A stretch of 64,000 nucleotides of DNA from Rotaria macrura (Eukaryota; Rotifera; Eurotatoria; Philodinida; Philodinidae), in the NCBI GenBank assembly GCA_900239685.1, contig OENT01000039.1, forward strand, positions 222,645 through 286,644. Direction: 5' to 3'. Below the pieces are notes generated by a model, which saw nothing but the letters and a program-made list of their open reading frames with translations, made no database searches and was not told the DNA's origin. Shown in pieces: positions 24,730-35,594 of the stretch (its first letter is position 1; each line of letters starts with the position of its first letter). The translations under genes and the position numbers were made by a program.

Positions 24730-25719
24730 CTAATATGCATAATTTCCTGATACTCCTGGTTGTATTGGCGGTTGTTGTTGTTGTTGTTGCTGTTGAGGTG
24801 GTAATTGTTGTGGATGACCCACTGGTGGGTTCAACTATAAGAAAAATAAATATTGGAACAGAGTAAAATGATTTATCATGATTATTTTACTGGATCGATT
24901 TTTCTTTCTTTTGATTCTGACGATGGTGTCGTTATCGGCGTTTCTTCTTTGGGTTGTGTAATTGAAATATGATCAGGCAATGGTTTCTTAGCACCTTTGC
25001 CTTCTTTCGTATCATACGGTAGCATGATTTTAACTTTAATACCAAGTACACCTTGACGTAAAAGTACATGTCGTACAGCGAATTGGACATAGTCATTAAC
25101 GGGATCACCCGAATGAATCATTAAACCATCGATAAACTTCATTGCTTTAGCACGTTGGCCCCGTAATTTACCTGATACAATGATTTCGCAACCTTGAGCA
25201 CCTGATTCCATGATGAAACGTAAAACACCATAGCATGCTCTAAGGAAAACCGAGATGAAAATCATTGTTATACTCGTTTATTTTTTCTTATATATTTCAT
25301 TCAACTCTTACCGTCGTACAGGAAGACCGCCCATAAGTTTGTAGCGTAGTGATTCAGCTTGTGCTATAGCACATAAACCACGTGTGACAACCTTTTGAGC
25401 GAATAATTCGATAGAATTTTCTGGATAACCAAAGCGTTTTTGAATAACGGACGTTAATTCACGAATACGACGACCTTTTTCACCAAGTACTTGTTGAGTT
25501 TTGGTTGCCATAATAATGATTTCAGTTCGTTGTGGTGTTACACGAACTTCAAGACCCGAATAACCATCTTCGGCTAATTCACGGGTGAAAAATTCATTGA
25601 GTTCAGCATGAAAAACTCCTTCACGAATAAACTAAAATAAAAACTGAAGATTAACAAAGACAATATTGTAATGGTACATTTACTTTGCGTTTTTTTGAGA
25701 TATTAGCTGTTGTGGCCAT
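24730..25719 (-). CDS. RPS3: Small-subunit ribosomal protein S3 (uS3) with a Gln/Pro-rich C-terminal exon
   Basis: uS3 lines the mRNA entry channel of the 40S subunit. Exons: 25719-25684, 25631-25312, 25239-24891, 24834-24730, in phase, 269 residues. The N-terminus ([20 protein letters not shown]) is conserved, followed by the KH domain with its GEKG loop ([13 protein letters not shown]) and the C-terminal domain ([31 protein letters not shown]). A reading that ignores the last intron would stop after KIDPVK. A GTAAAA donor after KIDP and a TTTCTTATAG acceptor 56 nt on give an in-frame exon ([13 protein letters not shown], a run of 8 Gln, [13 protein letters not shown], stop). Animal uS3 tails are normally Pro-rich, so the spliced form fits better, although the Gln run is odd. 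The start is fixed by conservation. Confidence 0.93.
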
Positions 25720-25741
25720 ATTTTTATGGTCTCGTGACTAA

Positions 25742-27888
25742 TCTAAAAGCAGTAAAGATTCATTTGAAAATTGAAACTTGAAAATTTATCGAATGAAATA
25801 AATTTGTAAACAAAACAAAATAAGTAAAGGAAAAAAGGAATATGTGAAATATAGAAGTTCAGTAGAAGCAATTCTACTGGTCATATATCAGAACAAATGA
25901 AGGGAAAATGACATCGATCAGCTACATTTGCAAAATATGAATATGAGAACTTTTTATTTTATTTCCAGTATGAAAATATTTCAGGAGTTAAAAAGGGTCG
26001 TATTACATGAAGAATATGAGATTAATTCAGCTTTGAAGATTTACTGATGTATGATGACATCTATCTGATTTCGATATACTTCGATATGGAAATTGTATGC
26101 ATATAGTTAATAACAGGGACGTACCTCGATTTACAAAGTAAAGGAGAAGGGAGTAGATACAATATGGATATAGATTACACTTTTCTATTTTTACAGCCGA
26201 ATTTCAAAAACAAGGCGGTATCGTCCCCCCTCCCCCCGTATTTATCCTCCTGACTAATTAAGTTGTTTTAGCTATTAGAATCAAGTAAATTACAATTTTT
26301 GACCTAAAATTCATATGAAACGTTTACAATCTGACATGTTACTCGGGTTCAAACACTTACAAGAGTACATAGTCAGCATGCACCTTGCATATGTACAGCA
26401 GTTTGACATCCGTGCAAGTAGTAAACGATAGTCATGATGACATTTGAGTTTACTTTTTAATTCATCGAAGGAGATGTATGAGACGTTGGTGGCATATAAG
26501 ACCGATGTTGATAGGATACGGTAAAATAGGTCAAGGGAGAATTAACATGACTAATTAAATAAGACTATCTACCGTAGAAGAGAGTACTAACTCACCTTGT
26601 CAAATTAACCTGTTCTATTTTGTTTAACATGACAGTGTCGAGTTTGAACATATTCATGAAGTTCATAAGTTTAACGAATGACTTTTTAGAAATAACAGAA
26701 TAGCACTTATTTATCTTGTAGGAGATACAGAGAAATTCAACTTCGTTTATTCTATCTGAAAAGAAAATTTACTATAAAGAATTTCAATTAACTATTGTCT
26801 ATAATTCAAATTAATGTTCTGTAAAATGTAAACAGGTTTTAAGATGACTAATTCAAAGTTTTCATGAAATCAAGTAATCGTAAATTTTGCATGCACGTAT
26901 CATTTTTCGAAAAAAGACGATCGAAGTTGAACATGAGCTTAGTTCTTATAGAATTGTCATTCTTTATTTGATCGACTAATTATTTTCACAAATGATGTAG
27001 GTACACTAAAGCTATTGAAGATTCTAGCTTGATTAGTCATACACTTGTATCGATAGTTTTAACAGATTGAGGTAATTGAAACTCTAATAGGTAATTCTTC
27101 GACATATTGTAGGAATGAAGCGAAAGTGTAATTAGTTATACAATAATTCAGCATTCTTTGTAAACAATCGAAGAATGGAGGAAAAGTATTCGGTGATGAA
27201 ACTAAAAAATAGTTCACTGATTAATGTTAAGTTATGTATATGTCAGCAGATTTTAAAAACAAATCTGTGAGCATACTCTAAGAAGTATTCGGATAGTCTG
27301 ATAAGAACTACCTAGTATTTAATTACTCGACAAAATTTGTGCTGCATATAGTCACCAACACTCTCAATAACGTAATTTTGATTTTTGTTGAGAATGCTAT
27401 CTGGCTGACAATATCTTGCAATACAGTTTCCTTATCCTAAACACATTTCATTTTTCATGAGTAATCGATGATTATTTTAATTTATTCTATCCTGGGTGTA
27501 GTAGAATGTCTAACAGTATAAATTTAAATAAAGTTCAAACTTAAGATAGTTTAGTTAGAAGAAAACGATTGACCCGTACATAACGAGTTTTGCCTAGTCA
27601 TTTAGTATGATTGAAAAACATTGAAATTACACGTTCAATTCTCTTAGAATACGAAGACACATTACATGTATCAAATGGTTGTTTTACTTTATCATCTTTT
27701 TAATTTAATGTTGTACCCGATGCTTTAAATAATCAATTTGAAGATATCGTTTCTGCTACACTATCCACAGGTGCCCTGATAATTTAGATTTATACTTTAT
27801 GATTAAATCAAGCAGAATTCTTCTCAGATTGAAATTATTCGAAAAAAAGAAAATCCTTTTTTAAATGTGTAGATAAATGATAATACAG
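25742..27888. other. Intergenic, no gene recognised
   Basis: AT-rich DNA upstream of RPS3. A short C-rich run (CCCCCCTCCCCCC) lies at about 26226-26238. No gene or transposon could be supported. Confidence 0.5.
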
Positions 27889-28680
27889 TAAAATATCTCA
27901 TAGTGGACAACTCCATATAGTGGATACTTTTGCAACGTTTCAAACAGCATCAAGAAGAGAATTTTCCTGTATTTTCACAATTGTTGAAGTTTCTGTTTTT
28001 CAAGAGAAAAAGTGTACGAGGAGAGAAGTAACAATGAACACTAGTAACTTATCTGATTCACCAACACCTTTCAAATCCTTAGAGGATTCGAGCATTGCTG
28101 TAGATGAAAACAAGATTACAACTCACAGCTGCACTCATAACTCTATTTTATTTACATTAAAATTATTGAATGATAATGAAAAAAATGCATTTTTTATGCT
28201 AACGCACGGTACATTTCTTGTTCCTTCAGGAATAAATGGATCATTATGTTATTCCAATGTTGTACAATAAAAGTAGTATTTTCGTTAGATTATTTGTTAT
28301 TTGATTTTCTAATGAAAATAAAAAAAGGATTTTATCAACAATAACTATCTATGAACCATTAATAGGTGTTGATTTTATTCAAAAAATCAATCAACACATT
28401 TAGTGAATTCCAATCATGGAAATATTTATTGCGTTCGATTTGAAATGGGACAAACTACATCTTTACAAAGATCCACCACACTTACGTAAAAGATTTATTT
28501 CTTTTTATTTTTGAAGATTTTTACACAAGTAAAAGAATGATTACATTTATTCAACAGGCAAAACGTTCGTGCCATACACCATCTATATCAATTGAATCAA
28601 TAACACCAGTTAAAAGACAATCATCAACAACAAATCGACAATGTCGAAGTCAGTCTTGAACAGGACGAACATGTGAACGA
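27889..28680 (+). pseudogene. Possible gene remnant next to a pogo/Tigger-like end sequence
   Basis: The stretch opens with ACAGTAAAATATCTCATAGTGGACA and a second ATATAGTGGA unit, a pattern like the ends of pogo/Tigger elements, but I found no matching inverted copy downstream. An ATG at 28034 opens a 78-codon frame. Further on, about 28410-28490 reads HGNIYCVRFEMGQTTSLQRS and ends at a GTAAAA donor; about 28560-28660 is Ser/Thr-rich (PSISIESITPVKRQSS). The pieces look like exons, but their phases do not agree, so I infer a decayed gene. Family unknown. Confidence 0.3.
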
Positions 28681-31225
28681 TGGATTTCATAAAACAATCA
28701 CATTAAATAAAATCAATACACCTACTAATTCAGCTATTATTCATGGAAGTATGTTTATATAAATGCAACAATTTCATATATCAACATCAATGAGTTGTTG
28801 ACAATTATTATGCTATTTTATAGAAAGATTGAATCAATCAATCATGCAGATCAAGCAAGAATACTTTCAAGACCAATAATCATTTATTGAAAGTTCTTTC
28901 GAACCAAAGCGATAATATGTTTATTTTCAAGTCAGAGTATTAGGCTTTATACCATATTTTATGGATGTACAAATGATAATCTTTGTCGATTAAATAGTAT
29001 TTACATTTTAAGAAAGAGAATTTAGTTTTTAACGCTGGTATTTTTTTGTTATCTATTCAATTTGAATAGTTAAAATTGGAAAAAATATCTCGCTTTTTTA
29101 TGCATTTTATTGTCGAATAACATCTTTAAAAAACAAAGTCTTATTTTATAATAAGAAAAATGACTTTTTTATTTTGTGCATCAAAATTCGAGAAAAAAAC
29201 AAAAGAAAATAAATCAGAAGACTGTTAATTTTCATCAACAATCGAATTTCGTTTTGATTACATAATTACTCTAAGGGTTTGATAATCATTCGACTTCTTT
29301 ATTATAGACAATAATATCGTATTGGATATAATGTTCTAAAAAAGTTTTGAACATTTTTTGGAAACCTCTTGACGAATAAAAAGTGAGAGTAAAAGTTTCA
29401 AATAGATTTAATAACTTCTCTGGTTTTTAGTTTACTTCTGATCATAATCATTCATGGTATCAATTGAAAAACTAACTTTGTATAATATCATTTTATATTT
29501 GTCTCGTTGATTATATTGATTTCGAGGACTTGTTTGATGAAAAATGCTTTTCTTATTATAATGATGTCACCATCTGATCGATATTTACTTTATTAATATC
29601 AGTATTTTGTTTCATCAGCTACACACTTTTCAGTTAGAATTTAGTGAACGTACAATAATCAAGACATTATTGCATCGAACTTACATTCACCATGCACCTA
29701 ACACATCTTCTTAATATATACAAGCAAATAGTCAACGATGGTTAGTTTAGTCTTCACAGTGAGTTGAAATTTTTCTAAAATATGCAAATACTGTACGCCT
29801 CAAAAAAATATATATACTTCAAATACGATTGATCATCTCGAAACTCGATTATTTTGTTGAAGAAATTCGTTAAGAACATTTTCAGCCATGCAACTAGGAT
29901 TTTTGGAGAGAAAGATCACATTTATTTTTATCTAATTTCAAGAGGACCATTTTTATCATGGTGGATGTTTCAGAATTTATTGTTCATCTTTATTCATATA
30001 TGATTATGCTTTTTTCAAGAAGAAAATCAAAGAAAAAAAAATGGAAAATGCATGATAAGCCAGAGAATTATTCAGTTCATTCGTAATATTTTACGTTTGA
30101 ATTTAAAATATTCATCACAAAACACTTTGAATATTTTATTTCTGGCAGACGCTATTATTAAATTAGTGAGAGCTAAGTTGCTCAGTCTTTGATGACCTGT
30201 TCGACTGCACAATGTTGTTTTAATAAGAAAAATTGGGTGATCCAGGTTAAACACCGGTGGCTTTATTTTCTCATGTATGCTTTAATATCTCAATCGTTTC
30301 TTCTAATTTTTTTATAAAAAGATTCGCTGCAAAACAGATCGAAATAGCATATTTTAGTCAACTATGATCTTTTCATTATTTGATAAAAGCCAAGAAGTAT
30401 TTTTAAAAATTAATGCAACTTTCTAAAATTGCTTTTAGGCGTCATATTTTGAATTATTTATAGCTGAAGGATTAGTGCTCTTTGAATCGTTAATTTGGAT
30501 GGAGCTGATGTTCAGAGACAATTGACCAACTAAATCGTCACATAAGAACTATTGAGTCTACTCTATCTAGAAAGTATTTGTTGAAATAAGCGATTAGGAA
30601 TCGCTTCTCCATGAATTGTGCGTTACTCGAAATATTATGCCCGAAAGCTCTTTTATTAGCGATATTAGATTTACGTGATTGCAGCGTATCGTAGTAAGCC
30701 GGTATTATGATGATGGAAAATAATCTAAAATGTATGAAAACAACAATTAATAAATAAAGAAACTATGAAGAGCTGCTGTTTTTGATGAGTACGCTTTTCA
30801 TTCCATTTCAATCCTTCACGTTTATTTTACAGTGTCAAACAAAAAATAAAAGAACGCCGAGCAGTAATAATGTTCATGTTTTATCTGTTTTATCATTAAT
30901 CTCGAGTTAAGACATAGAGATTAGATAATAAAAATTGAAATACGTATCATAGAGTACCCTAAGTTAATAATTTTCGTATTATCATTGACAATTAAGGCAT
31001 ATATTCCAAGAATCCTAGACGACCAATTCAAAAATTTTTACAGATTACGACCAAAGAAGACGTGAGAATTCTTTCACATGCAAAATGACGACATCTTTTC
31101 ATTTTTCAAAATTGTTACTGTTTTTTTGAAGAGGCTATCACCGATAGTAACACACTTGTGTGAATGAATTCAATTGATCATCAACTTGTGTCTCGTTTCA
31201 AAATAAAAATTTTGACTGATTTTCA
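28681..31225. other. Intergenic, no gene recognised
   Basis: About 2.5 kb of AT-rich sequence with no ORF of coding character on either strand and no recognisable repeat ends. Confidence 0.5.
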
Positions 31226-31226
31226 G
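31213..31226 (+). promoter_or_regulatory. Acceptor-like site upstream of CCDC113
   Basis: ACTGATTTTCAG ends at 31226, 17 nt before the ATG at 31244. It would suit a spliced-leader or 5' UTR splice; use is inferred. Confidence 0.4.
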
Positions 31227-31243
31227 AAGATAACTAACTGATA

Positions 31244-32828
31244 ATGGCAGAAGCAAGATCAAGTTTCAGCGGTTCTTCATCAGCTGAACATATGGCCGGT
31301 GGTATAAATGACGATGCTGATGATATGGAACTTCAACAACGACTAGAAAAACTCGAGTAAATAAATATGATTTCTTTCGATTTCTTATGGTGACTTCTGT
31401 TTGATACGATAGAATATTTTAAGGGAAAATTTAAAAGAATTCTACGTAAGTGCTCTAATAAGCTGCTCTGCTTTAGCTCATCGATTCGATAAATGATTAT
31501 TTCGTTTTGTTTTGTTTTGATTTGTTTTTATCTTTTCCTTGAATCAAACATTTTCTATTTCAAATAGACATGAAATAATTGATCTAACATTTGAAAATAC
31601 TATTTTTGAATTGAATTTGGAACGAAAAAAATCCGAACCAATAACAGTTACTGCACCAACGCAGCCAGCTGTAGCTAGTTCATCTCAAACAACGACGCCG
31701 ACGAGTTCATCACAAGATTTAACAGCGACAGGTGCTACAAGTCGAAGCGATCGTTTTGCACGTAAACGATCTAAATCACGTAGTACACAAGGTGATTTTC
31801 GTATTCAATTAACACTTGAACAAAAACTGGATATTATTACGACGGAATATGAACAAATGAAAAATGAAAAAACTCGTCAAGAATCAAAAAATGAGAGAAA
31901 AATGGATGAACTTGAGGTTTGTTCGTTTTACTTTTCATTTTGTCTGACGAAATTCAAAGAAACAAAGTTTCGAATGCTTCTGTACAATTTTAGTCAGATG
32001 CTGAATGGGCCGATATTGAAATAAGAGATTTCGAAGCTGCCATAGCAGACTTTATGAAAACAAGAGAAGCTTCAGTAGATAAGCGGACGAATAAAATTAT
32101 CGGAGAAAAAATCGATCGTTACTTTAATGAACGTATCAAAGGCCGTGAATCCCTTATTAATAAATTGCGCGATCGTTCATCGGGTTTAAAACGACAAATA
32201 ACACGTTTAGAAACGCAATTGAGACAAAAGGAAGAAATGGGCGAAACATTGCACGAGGTCGATTTCAATCAATTGAAAATCGAAAATAAACAATATTTAG
32301 ATAAAATCGATGAAAAAAATATCGAACTTATCTTACTTAAGAGGCAAGTTGGCAAAGCAACACAATCACTAAATCGTTATAAAGATGATTTAAATAAACA
32401 GATCAAAGATTTGATCGACATTGAACAACGCATTGGTAAACAAAGCAGTTTACATACTCGTGCCGAACAGGAAATGATAACTGCTAGTTCAGAACAAACA
32501 CGTGCTGCCAAAGTACATAGTCATCTTGCCGAACAAACCGAAGATTATGAAGTACCCGAAGTATTAGACTATGTTAAAAAGAAAGCTCTGTTGTATAATC
32601 TTGAACGTGATTGTGAAGTTTGGGAAAGAAAAGTTGAAATTGCTTCAGTAAGTATTTTTTGCAGCGTCTTCTTCTACTTCTTCATCTTTTGTAAATAAAC
32701 CCATTTATTACAATATATATTTTTAGATGGCCTTACAGCAAACGAAACAACAATGGCAATCACTTCAACGTAACGCTCAATATCAAAATAATGCTTCTCC
32801 TTGGAATAATGAACTTCAAGCGCATTAA
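31244..32828 (+). CDS. CCDC113: Coiled-coil domain protein 113 (cilia and flagella associated protein 263)
   Basis: CCDC113 acts at centriolar satellites and in motile-cilium axonemes, where it is linked with CCDC96 near the radial-spoke base and nexin-dynein region. Exons 31244-31356, 31568-31916, 31994-32647 and 32727-32828 join in phase to 405 residues, close to the family's usual length of about 380. Conserved blocks: the basic RKRSKSRS followed by LTLEQKLDIITTEYEQMK, then LRQKEEMGETLHEVDFNQLK with ENKQYLDKIDEKN, and the C-terminal YEVPEVLDYVKKKALLYNLE and WERKVEIASMAL. Almost the whole protein after residue 140 is predicted coiled coil from heptad spacing; a Ser/Thr-rich low-complexity linker precedes it. 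The 211-nt first intron is longer than the other two (77 and 79 nt). Confidence 0.92.
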
Positions 32829-32879
32829 AATCTCACTATTTTTTTGTAAACAAATATGAACTAACTATTAATAAAAATA

Positions 32880-32892
32880 CCGAAAAAAAAAG
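32880..32892 (-). terminator. Pol III poly-T terminator of the first tRNA-Gly
   Basis: A run of T on the minus strand begins about 9 nt beyond the tRNA 3' end, the usual Pol III stop signal. Confidence 0.7.
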
Positions 32893-32900
32893 ACAAACGT

Positions 32901-32971
32901 GCGTTAGCCGGGAGTCGAACCCGGGTCGGCTGCTTGGAAGGCAACCATGCTAACCGTTACACCACCAACGC
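32901..32971 (-). tRNA. tRNA-Gly (UCC anticodon)
   Basis: Read on the minus strand this is a 71-nt cloverleaf: acceptor GCGTTGG pairs with CTAACGC (one G-U pair), the anticodon stem GTTGC/GCAGC encloses loop CTTCCAA with anticodon TCC, and the T arm is CCGGG-TTCGACT-CCCGG. The internal Pol III B box GGTTCGACTCC is intact. There is no intron. A run of nine T follows shortly downstream as a Pol III terminator. Identical to the copy at 34733. Confidence 0.97.
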
Positions 32972-34720
32972 TTGCTTCACCAAGTAAGGACAATATGTAC
33001 GGTTGAAGATCGTTGAATACTGCTAACTATACTTACTGAACCATTTATTCCTGAATGTTCACAGGAGTGGAAACTAATACGAGCAACACTGAACAAAATT
33101 TGGGTGCTTAATCTAAAACGAACTATTTTCTAGTTGTAAGAATTTTAATTACGTTTTAATTGATTAAAAAAGAATTTCATTTCCTAATAGAGCTTCATTT
33201 CAAGTTATTTCAAATGGAAAAAGCATTTTTAAGCACTGATAGTATTTTCAAACATCTGAAGCAGTTCTGGCTTACTAGTTTTTCTGTTGTTAGAACTGAG
33301 ATCTGTAGACTAGATACCCATCAGTTCTGCAGTTTGCCTCATGAAAATTATGAGTGAGTTGCTAGATAACACTGATGATTACATTATAATGTCCATGCTT
33401 GTGAATACTTCGGGGCGTGGGGGGGGGGGGGGGGAGTAACTGAAAACTGTTTCTTCGTTAAACAGCGTTATTTATGTAGATCCATAGAAGAGAGATTTGT
33501 TAAATATTTAACAAAATTTTTGAAAACAGAAAAATGAAATAGACGATATCCTAAAAATGTTACATGATTATTTTTGAATCTTCAAGGCTGACAAGTCCTG
33601 TCTAAAGAAATAGAAGTAAAATATACAATATTGATGATAACTAGTATAAGAGCCGCGTTCCTTGCGCAGACTTCTCATTTCCAATGCTACAAAGAAGTCA
33701 GATGCGGAATACTCCAATGAAGTTATTATCAAGACTTTCGCGGTATGAGTTACGGTATCGTCGCTGATTTTGCCATTTATATCGCGTGCTTTGTTTTGGT
33801 GTCTGAAAATAAGACTCGTGAAATTCAAAAAGAGCACAGAAAACAAAAGTCATCGTGAGCTTTATTACTTAAAGAGTACCTTTCATGAAAATTGATAACT
33901 TTAAAATAGACCTATTTTCCGTTGTTCCCCCGAATGTCTAATGATGTGGACCTCATGCCCTAGAAAGAACTCACGAAATCATGCTTTCATTTGTTTAAGA
34001 TCACTATACTATTGTCAAGGACTCTTCATATTATTAGTGAGCATGTTGGTAGATCTTCGTAAACGTCAGTCGTCGGTAAAGGGTTAAAGATTGATCCTAA
34101 CATACAATATCTAGTTTCTGATAAGATTTAACTCGTTCTTTTTAACGAATCTTCATTCACTAACAAGTGCAACTATTCATCGTATAATCGGAGATTTTTG
34201 AATTCGGTCAAGACCCATGACCAATAGAAATATGGATGTGAACATTCTGAAATCCAAAACATAGTGCACTGTATTCTCTGTCGAAGTATGGACGGTGCCT
34301 AGGCAACATGATGAATAAAAATGATCATCAAAATATCTTAATAAAACTTAATCATCGTTTATGTTAAGACAAATTTTCGAACAATCATATGTTAAAACAT
34401 ATCTCGATTGAGGATATTCCAATAGATACTTTTTGCTTCTATATAATGTACCAATTGATTTCACATTGATCTCAGTAAAGACGATCCGACCAGATGTGAA
34501 TTTGTGAGTTAACATAGAGTTTTTTAATATCTGAAATGATATTTCAATCAAATGAATTATCCAAAAATGTGTTTTTCCTCTAATATATATCTGTCTAAGT
34601 GTTCTATCCTAGGTTGTATATATTCTCAGTAAGATCTTACATTGAATGATTGATTAAGATGAGCTAGATACTAGAAGCTAACGTATACCAATATGAACGA
34701 TTATAGAACACATGCAAAAA
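32972..34720. other. Intergenic between the two tRNA-Gly genes, with a poly-G run
   Basis: No protein gene is supported. A run of about 16 G at 33419-33434 stands out in otherwise AT-rich DNA. The flanks of the two tRNA genes are not similar beyond a few bases. Confidence 0.5.
33419..33434. repeat. Poly-G homopolymer
   Basis: About 16 consecutive G, preceded by GGGGCGT. It is a candidate G-quadruplex or an assembly-sensitive homopolymer. Confidence 0.85.
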
Positions 34721-34732
34721 AAAGAGAAGCGT

Positions 34733-34803
34733 GCGTTAGCCGGGAGTCGAACCCGGGTCGGCTGCTTGGAAGGCAACCATGCTAACCGTTACACCACCAA
34801 CGC
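34733..34803 (-). tRNA. tRNA-Gly (UCC anticodon), second copy
   Basis: Its 71 nt are identical to the gene at 32901-32971, with the same orientation, anticodon TCC, intact A and B boxes and a downstream T run on the minus strand (about 34716-34723). The copies are 1.83 kb apart. Their flanks differ, so the duplication is old or the copies are kept identical by conversion or selection. Confidence 0.97.
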
Positions 34804-35585
34804 TTGCATCGCCCTGTAAGACAATTGGTACAGTTGATTATTGCCGAATGCCGCAAACTATGATGGGTTCGTAAGTAGACTAAGAAAAACCATGCTCGTT
34901 TATTATTTGTTTCTAGTTTTGACAAAATAAAAGGGAAATACTATCGAGTTTTTACTGAAATTATTGCATGAATGTATTCCTACAAATGTCTGTATAGCGC
35001 ATTAAGCATGATATGGAAATCTTTGGGCTAACGTTCATCAAAACGAAAAATTTGTTTTTCGGGCAATACCAAAACATGATCGGTGTTCACTTTAATTTAA
35101 TTGAATAAGAACACTTACAAATATCATAGGATTCAAGACTTTTTTAAATGCGCTAATGACTCTCACCATTCGGAAGCTTTGGCGTCAATAGAAGATGCTT
35201 GATAGCTTTAGATGCTTCGTTTTTCATTTATTGATTCAACATTGATCTCAATTACATGTTATTGACACGACATGTGACTTAAGTTTCAATCTATTGAGTA
35301 ACGTCTGACATCTATGCTTCATTTGAAATGCACTTACAAAAACCAAAATAATACAGTCAAGACTACAATTTAACATAAATTCTCACTTGAAGGTTGGCGA
35401 TTGTTATAATCTCTTCTTCTCTTCCTATATTTGCATATTTATGTGAATCACGTTGACTCAGTAACTACGACTACACTTTCTTTTCTTTCGAGTACCATAA
35501 ATTATTTCTACCGCCAGGACGCTCACATACCATACAATTTTTTCACAACAAAACTTACTATTTTATTCTATTTGTTTGAATACAG
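34804..35585. other. Intergenic upstream of NEK4
   Basis: AT-rich with a pyrimidine-rich patch at about 35410-35430. The last bases (TTGAATACAG, ending 35585) form an acceptor-like site 9 nt before the NEK4 ATG. No other feature recognised. Confidence 0.45.
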
Positions 35586-35594
35586 AAGAAAACA

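Noticed and set aside
24606-24866. Plus-strand frame rich in Val/Leu
   Set aside because: It is the antisense of the RPS3 polyglutamine exon; the hydrophobic run is only the reverse of CAA repeats.
31424-31445. A 22-nt microexon in CCDC113 (ENLKEFY) between ordinary splice sites
   Set aside because: Phase would fit exon 1, but the next exon then falls out of frame; joining exon 1 directly to 31568 gives better similarity to CCDC113.
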